Shown one piece after another: positions 59,701-64,000 of a stretch of 64,000 nucleotides of DNA (positions are counted from its first letter, which is position 1; each line of letters opens with the position of its first letter). Made by a program: the position numbers and the translations under genes. The notes under the pieces are model-generated. The model was not told where the DNA came from and did not search any database. It was given only the letters and a program-made list of their open reading frames with translations. Source of the stretch: Bifidobacterium choloepi (GTDB lineage Bacteria; Actinomycetota; Actinomycetes; Actinomycetales; Bifidobacteriaceae); the NCBI RefSeq assembly GCF_010667615.1, contig NZ_VYSG01000004.1, forward strand, positions 62,001 through 126,000, given 5' to 3'.

Positions 59701-60540
59701 TCAGCCCTTGACGGCGCCGGCCATGACACCCTTGACGATGTACTTCTGGCACAGCAGGTAGAAGACGATGATCGGGATGATCGCGAGGACCAGGCAGGCC
59801 ATCATCGCGCCCATGTCGACCGAGCCGTAACCGCCCTTGAGGTACTGGATCGCGACCGAAATGGTCTTGTACTTGTTCAGATCCAGCGTCAGGTACGGCA
59901 GGAGGTAGTCGTTCCAGATCCACATCGCCTGCAGGATCGCGACCGAGATGATCGACGGACGCATGATCGGGACGACGATCTGGAAGAAGATGCGCGGGAC
60001 GGACGCGCCGTCGATCATCGCGGACTCCTCCAGCGACTCCGGAATGCCCTTGACGACGCCGGTGAAGATGAACACGGCGAGGCCGGCACCGAAGCCGAGG
60101 TAGATGAAGCACAGGCCCCACGGGGTGTTCAGGTTCAGTCGGTCGGCAAGCCAGGACAGCGTGAACATCAGCATCTGGAACGGGACGATCATGTTGAACA
60201 GGAACAGGACGTAGAGCGTCTTCGCGGCCCAGTTGTTCACGCGGACGATCCACCAGGCGCACATCGAGGTGCACAGCAGGATCAGGATGACCGAGCCGAC
60301 GGTGATCAGCAGCGTCCAGCCAAAGCTGGCGAAGAAGTTCGTCGTCTCGATGCCGCGGATATAGTTGTCAAGTCCGACGAAGGACTCGCCCAGCGGGAAC
60401 GAGAACGTGTCGGTGCTGATGTAGACCTTCGACTTGAAGGAGTTGATGAGCACCAGGAAGATCGGGAAGACCCAGGCAAGGGAAATGGCCGAGAAGAATA
60501 CGGTCCACAGCACTCCGTGCTTTGGCTTTTCGGAATTCAC
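59701..60540 (-). CDS. CUT1 ABC transporter permease (MalG type)
   Basis: 279 residues, six membrane segments from 'HGVLWTVFFSAISLAWVFPI'. EAA loop 'LEESAMIDGASVPRIFFQIV'; ends 'QKYIVKGVMAGAVKG'. GTG start overlaps the upstream permease stop (GTGA), with translation coupling. Near malQ and a LacI regulator with AACGTT operators, so an alpha-glucan or related ligand is likely. Confidence 0.92.
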   Translation of the reverse strand: MNSEKPKHGVLWTVFFSAISLAWVFPIFLVLINSFKSKVYISTDTFSFPLGESFVGLDNYIRGIETTNFFASFGWTLLITVGSVILILLCTSMCAWWIVRVNNWAAKTLYVLFLFNMIVPFQMLMFTLSWLADRLNLNTPWGLCFIYLGFGAGLAVFIFTGVVKGIPESLEESAMIDGASVPRIFFQIVVPIMRPSIISVAILQAMWIWNDYLLPYLTLDLNKYKTISVAIQYLKGGYGSVDMGAMMACLVLAIIPIIVFYLLCQKYIVKGVMAGAVKG

Positions 60541-61391
60541 GCCGCAACCTCCTTGGAAGTCGTGAGCTTGTTCTGAACCAGGGCGACGACGGCGACGAGG
60601 ATGAAGAACAGGACTGCCTTCGCCTGGCCAACGCCTTCGTAGCCGATCTTGGAGTAGAACGTGTTGGTGATGTTGAGCGCCAGGCCTTCGGACATTCGCG
60701 ACGGAGCGCCGTTGGTCAGGGCGAGGTTCTGGTCGTAGAGCTTGAAGCCGTTGGTGACGGTCAGGAACGAGCAGACGGTGATGGACGGCATCATCAGCGG
60801 GATGATGATCTTGAACATCGTCTGGCGGCCATTGGCGCCGTCGACCGCGGCGGCCTCGAGGACGTCGGTCGGCAGCGACTGCATGCCGGCGATGTAGATG
60901 ATCATCATGTAGCCGATCTGCTGCCAGCAGACGAGGATGACGAGACCCCAGAAGCCGTAGACCTCGCTATAGGTCAGCGACTTGGCCCAGTGGGACAGCA
61001 CGCCGTTGAGCAGCAGCATCCAGATGTAGCCCAGAATGATGCCGCCGATGAGGTTCGGCATGAAGAAGACGGAGCGGAACACGTTCGAACCGCGAATCGA
61101 CTTCGTCAGCAGATAGGCGATCGCGAACGCGATCACGTTGATGACAATCGTCGTGACGATCGTCAGCAGTGTCGAGAACAGCAGCGCGTGAAGGAACGTC
61201 GAGTCCTTCAGCGCCTTCGCGTAATTACTGAAACCGACCCACTTCGCATTGGTCACCGTCGAGAACTTGCAGAAGCTCAGGTACACGCCGTAGATGAACG
61301 GCACGATGAAGCCGATGATGAATGCGAGGAACGTCGGAAGCACAAACAGCGCCCACCAGCGGCGAATCGCCTTGCCGGCCATGGTGATCAT
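60537..61391 (-). CDS. CUT1 ABC transporter permease (MalF type)
   Basis: 284 residues, six membrane segments starting 'WWALFVLPTFLAFIIGFIVP'. EAA loop 'LEAAAVDGANGRQTMFKIII'. I start at ATG 61391 (GGAAAGTGGGCGG upstream); an in-frame extension to 61502 is not conserved in character. Its binding protein is the truncated gene at 63253, separated by the divergent lacI gene. An AACGTT operator lies about 275 bp upstream. Confidence 0.9.
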   Translation of the reverse strand: MITMAGKAIRRWWALFVLPTFLAFIIGFIVPFIYGVYLSFCKFSTVTNAKWVGFSNYAKALKDSTFLHALLFSTLLTIVTTIVINVIAFAIAYLLTKSIRGSNVFRSVFFMPNLIGGIILGYIWMLLLNGVLSHWAKSLTYSEVYGFWGLVILVCWQQIGYMMIIYIAGMQSLPTDVLEAAAVDGANGRQTMFKIIIPLMMPSITVCSFLTVTNGFKLYDQNLALTNGAPSRMSEGLALNITNTFYSKIGYEGVGQAKAVLFFILVAVVALVQNKLTTSKEVAA

Positions 61392-61860
61392 AAGTCCGCC
61401 CACTTTCCTTCCGTATTCAGGTGTCCGCTCCCACGCCTGCGTGTTCGCGGACCGAATTCTTGTGATGCTCGTCGCAACCCGTTCCCTCCCCGCTTGCGAC
61501 AACAGGCGGTTCGTTTCCGGAAGGTGCCGGACCAGGACATGTCTACTGCCTCGTAGCGCCGCTCCCCCGGGGCTTCTCCTTGCAACCCCGCACGGACCGG
61601 CATGTGTTCAGCACCGTTGCGTAACCATCTGAGTATGAGAGTAACAATTCCGGCGGGGGATGTCAAACGTTGTCATTTTTTCTGCAAATATGGGCGTGTT
61701 GCAATATTTCATTTTGGCTAATGATCCCGTATAATAGTTGAAAGTAAGCCGTTTGTGGCAATGAAAGACATCTTTGCAAACGTTTGTGAAAGAGCTTTCA
61801 TGACAAACGTTTGCATAGTCACCATAAGTCAGAATGACTTCAACGACGAAGGGTCACCGT
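61392..61860. promoter_or_regulatory. Divergent promoter region of the permease operon and lacI
   Basis: About 470 bp. AT-rich from 61640 to 61860. Operators TCAAACGTTGTCATT (61663-61677), TTGCAAACGTTTGTG (61774-61788) and GACAAACGTTTGCAT (61802-61816) all have AACGTT. TATAAT at 61730-61735 is a good -10 for the plus-strand lacI. Confidence 0.7.
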
Positions 61861-62976
61861 ATGAACACGAGCATTCAAGACGTTGCACGTGCGGCGCAGG
61901 TCTCCATCTCCACCGTTTCGCGCTCGTTCACCCGGCCGGAACTGGTGTCGAAGGCCACGCGCGACAAGGTCCTCCGCGTCGCCGACGAACTCAACTTCTC
62001 GACGTCCCGGTCGGCCGCCGCGCTGAAGACCGGACGGTCGATGCGCATTGCGCTGCTGATGAGCGACCATATCCGCCGCTGGTTCAGCGCCTCGGTCATC
62101 GAGGGCCTCAACGAGGTCCTGAGCGGCGAGGGCTACGACATCCAGATCTTCCAGATCTCGAGCATAGAGGAACGCAAGGAGTTCTTCGACATGCTGCCGG
62201 TGCGCCGCAACGCGGACGCCGTCATCGTCGTCTCGTTCGACATCGACTCGTCCGAAATCCACGAACTCAAGTCGATCGGCATGCCGATCATCGGCATCAA
62301 CTCGGTCATGCCGAACGAGCGTGGCTTTACGGCCGCCGTCAACATCGACGATACGCAGGGTTCCGTGCTCGCGGCCCGTCACCTGATCAACCTGGGCCAC
62401 CGCCGCATCGCCTACGTGCGCACCACGCGCGACGTCTCGCTGCACTTCTCGGTCCAGCAGCGCGTCGACGCGTTCCTCGAGTGCTGCGCCAACTCCGGCA
62501 TCTCGCCGCACATCATCTCGGCCGGCGAGGGACCCGACCGCGTCAGCAGGGTCGTCACCGAACTGCTCAGCATGGAGCAGCTGCCGACGGCGATCGCCTG
62601 CCAGGAGGACGGCATCGCCATTCCGCTGATGTTCCAGCTCATGCGCACCGGCCTGTCGGTCCCCGGCGACATCTCGGTCATCGGCTACGACAACAGCTCG
62701 TTCGCGCACGACCTCGGCCTGACGACGATCGCGCAGGATCCGGTCGAGATGGCCCGCACGGCCGCGACGATCGCGCTCAACCTGATCAACGAGACCGACG
62801 CCGGCGAGCTCTTCCGCAACGTCCCGGCCCGCCTCGTCGTCCGCAGCAGCACCGGTCCCGCCCCGCTGCGCACTCCGGCCGTCGTCAACGCCGGCATCGC
62901 CGCCGCCGAGGCCGCGGGAATCGCCGCCGAGCTCGGCGAAGACGACGACGTCACCGAGGTCGACTCCGCCGAGTAA
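61861..62976 (+). CDS. malR: LacI-family regulator, probable MalR
   Basis: 371 residues. DNA-binding domain 'SIQDVARAAQVSISTVSRSFT' and hinge 'ATRDKVLRVADELNFSTSRSAAAL'; effector domain with 'GRSMRIALLMSDHIRRWFSA' and 'GLSVPGDISVIGYDNSSFAH'. C-terminus has an Ala/Glu/Asp-rich tail. Two strong palindromes (61774, 61802) lie upstream of it, consistent with autoregulation; the same motif occurs before malE, malF, GH13, malQ and the permease operon, so it is the likely regulator of this whole alpha-glucan region. I start at ATG 61861; ATG 61834 would add nine residues. Confidence 0.9.
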   Translation: MNTSIQDVARAAQVSISTVSRSFTRPELVSKATRDKVLRVADELNFSTSRSAAALKTGRSMRIALLMSDHIRRWFSASVIEGLNEVLSGEGYDIQIFQISSIEERKEFFDMLPVRRNADAVIVVSFDIDSSEIHELKSIGMPIIGINSVMPNERGFTAAVNIDDTQGSVLAARHLINLGHRRIAYVRTTRDVSLHFSVQQRVDAFLECCANSGISPHIISAGEGPDRVSRVVTELLSMEQLPTAIACQEDGIAIPLMFQLMRTGLSVPGDISVIGYDNSSFAHDLGLTTIAQDPVEMARTAATIALNLINETDAGELFRNVPARLVVRSSTGPAPLRTPAVVNAGIAAAEAAGIAAELGEDDDVTEVDSAE

Positions 62977-63044
62977 GCCGTCCCCTTCCCTCTCCCTCCT
63001 CCTCCCTCTTCTTTCCCTCCCTTCTCTCCCCCTGCTCCCCTTGT

Positions 63045-63080
63045 GATGTCACGATCCTGAGATTTCAGGATCGTGACATC
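63045..63080. repeat. TGTCAC-family hairpin after lacI
   Basis: GATGTCACGATCCTGA and TCAGGATCGTGACATC with a short loop, followed by TTCTTTTT: also a good plus-strand terminator for lacI. Confidence 0.85.
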
Positions 63081-63151
63081 TTCTTTTTGGCGCATTGTTC
63101 TTCTTGTCCTTCTTGTCCTTCTTGTTCTTCTTGTTGGGTTATACGCCAAAA

Positions 63152-63195
63152 AAGGGGTGGGCCCCACTGGAAAGTTCCGGTGGGACCCACCCCTT
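63152..63195 (-). terminator. Terminator of the binding-protein gene
   Basis: Minus-strand AAGGGGTGGGTCCCACCGG and the matching CCAGTGGGGCCCACCCCTT, followed by TTTTTGG, 57 bp after the stop at 63253. Confidence 0.85.
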
Positions 63196-63252
63196 GCATA
63201 TCGGACGGAATCAGTCAGATATCGGTTGAAAGGTGGCCGTCAGGCCAGTCGA

Positions 63253-64000
63253 TCAGGAGTTGGCTTCCTGGTACTGGGTGGCCCAGTTGTTGACGAACAT
63301 GTCGACGACCTGATCCCAGGTGCCGGTGCCCTGCGCGTAGGCGAGCATGGCCTGGCCGAGGTCATCCTTGTACTCCTCCGACGGCATCATCGAGAAGTCC
63401 CAGGCGACCTGGGTCAGCTTCTTGTTCTGGATCGAGGCGTTGGCGTCGGCGATCAGCGGGTTGTCGGTGGAGACGTCGTTGAAGGTGCTGAACGGCGTGG
63501 TGAAGCCCATCGTGTCGGACAGGGCCTTCTTGCCGGTGTCGGACGTGATGACCCACTCGAGGAACTTCTCGGAAGCCTTCTGGTTGGCGTCCGAGGCCTG
63601 CGAGTTGATGCACCAGTAGTTCTCGGAGCCGGTGGCGAGGCCTTCGGTCGCGTCGTCGACGCCGATGTAGATCGGCATCATGCCGACGGAGTCGGACTTC
63701 ATGCCGGCCTTCTCGAGGTCGGACCAGGCCCAGGTGCCGTTCTGGTAGAACACGGCCTGGCCGAGGGCGAACTCGGAGTTGGCGTCATCGCCGGTCTTCG
63801 ACGACAGCTGCGAGGCGGCGGTCGTGGAGTCCTGGATGTACAGGTCGAAGATGTTCTTGAAGTTGTCCATGTACATGTCCTTGATGGACGACGGCTCGGA
63901 AGTGATGTTGTCCTTCACGAACTGGTAGTACAGCGGGATGTTGGCCAGGTGGGTCTTGAAGCGCCAGTCGGACGAGGAGTCGAAGCCGGCGGAGGTGAAG
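63253..64000 (-). CDS. CUT1 ABC transporter solute-binding protein (C-terminal part)
   Basis: Partial: the C-terminal 249 residues; the gene continues past the right edge. The first residues readable in the window are 'FTSAGFDSSSDWRFKTHLAN' and 'IPLYYQFVKDNITSEPSSIK'. MalE-like family features include 'ALGQAVFYQNGTWAWSDLEK', 'WCINSQASDANQKASEKFLE' and 'WDQVVDMFVNNWATQYQEAN' at the end. It should supply substrate to the permeases at 60537 and 59701. Ligand unknown; probably alpha-gluco-oligosaccharides given malQ and MalR nearby. Confidence 0.88.
   Translation of the reverse strand, partial: FTSAGFDSSSDWRFKTHLANIPLYYQFVKDNITSEPSSIKDMYMDNFKNIFDLYIQDSTTAASQLSSKTGDDANSEFALGQAVFYQNGTWAWSDLEKAGMKSDSVGMMPIYIGVDDATEGLATGSENYWCINSQASDANQKASEKFLEWVITSDTGKKALSDTMGFTTPFSTFNDVSTDNPLIADANASIQNKKLTQVAWDFSMMPSEEYKDDLGQAMLAYAQGTGTWDQVVDMFVNNWATQYQEANS

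Overview
The window looks like a high-GC actinobacterium of the family Bifidobacteriaceae. The evidence is the dnaK-grpE-dnaJ-hspR order with an HspR-type HAIR operator, an actinobacterial protein O-mannosyltransferase next to rsmI and metG, a remnant of a bifidobacterial surface-protein C-terminal domain, and many CUT1 sugar ABC systems that carry binding protein and permeases but no ATPase. All calls come from reading the sequence; no database search was run.

Layout. 1-5,000: 5' end of metG, two small genes (AbiEi-like and variant leucine-rich repeat), rsmI and a Pmt-type mannosyltransferase, then an array of hairpins with a 63-bp period. 5,450-24,600: a large glycan locus with an acetylesterase-like hydrolase, TetR regulator, ROK kinase, GH42, a GH5 lipoprotein, GH31, GH3, GH29, a CUT1 binding protein with two permeases, and a divergent DUF624 protein. 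Together these activities match fucosylated, acetylated xyloglucan. 24,900-31,000: a DedA protein and a second CUT1 set with a LacI regulator. 31,395: tRNA-Ala(CGC). 31,800-38,030: a probable amino-alcohol/amino-acid operon (class III aminotransferase or phospho-lyase, UcpA-like SDR, APH-fold kinase, APC permease, unusual P-II protein, GntR). 38,100-39,500: decayed region with a truncated surface-protein fragment, a 62-bp tandem hairpin array and a small HTH gene. 39,860-41,200: HAD phosphatase and a small membrane protein. 41,380-46,050: hspR-dnaJ-grpE-dnaK. 46,100-49,200: two HAD paralogues and a TraX-like membrane protein. 49,350-64,000: an alpha-glucan region with malE-F-G, a GH13 enzyme, malQ, DUF624, a fourth CUT1 set and a LacI regulator, tied together by repeated AACGTT-centred operators.

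The most unusual global signal is a short motif, GAACGATTC (core ACGATTC), which I counted by eye about 30 times (core about 64 times) in 64 kb, on both strands, inside and between genes, and sometimes as inverted pairs. This density resembles DNA uptake sequences or HIP1-type iterated motifs and is far above chance. The window also has several interspersed structured repeat families: about ten TGTCAC-ended hairpins at gene ends, five copies of a 120-205 bp element with CTCCCTGGAAGGGAG ends, CTCCCTCTTCAGAGGGAG elements, and a nested double palindrome at 12.66-12.91 kb.
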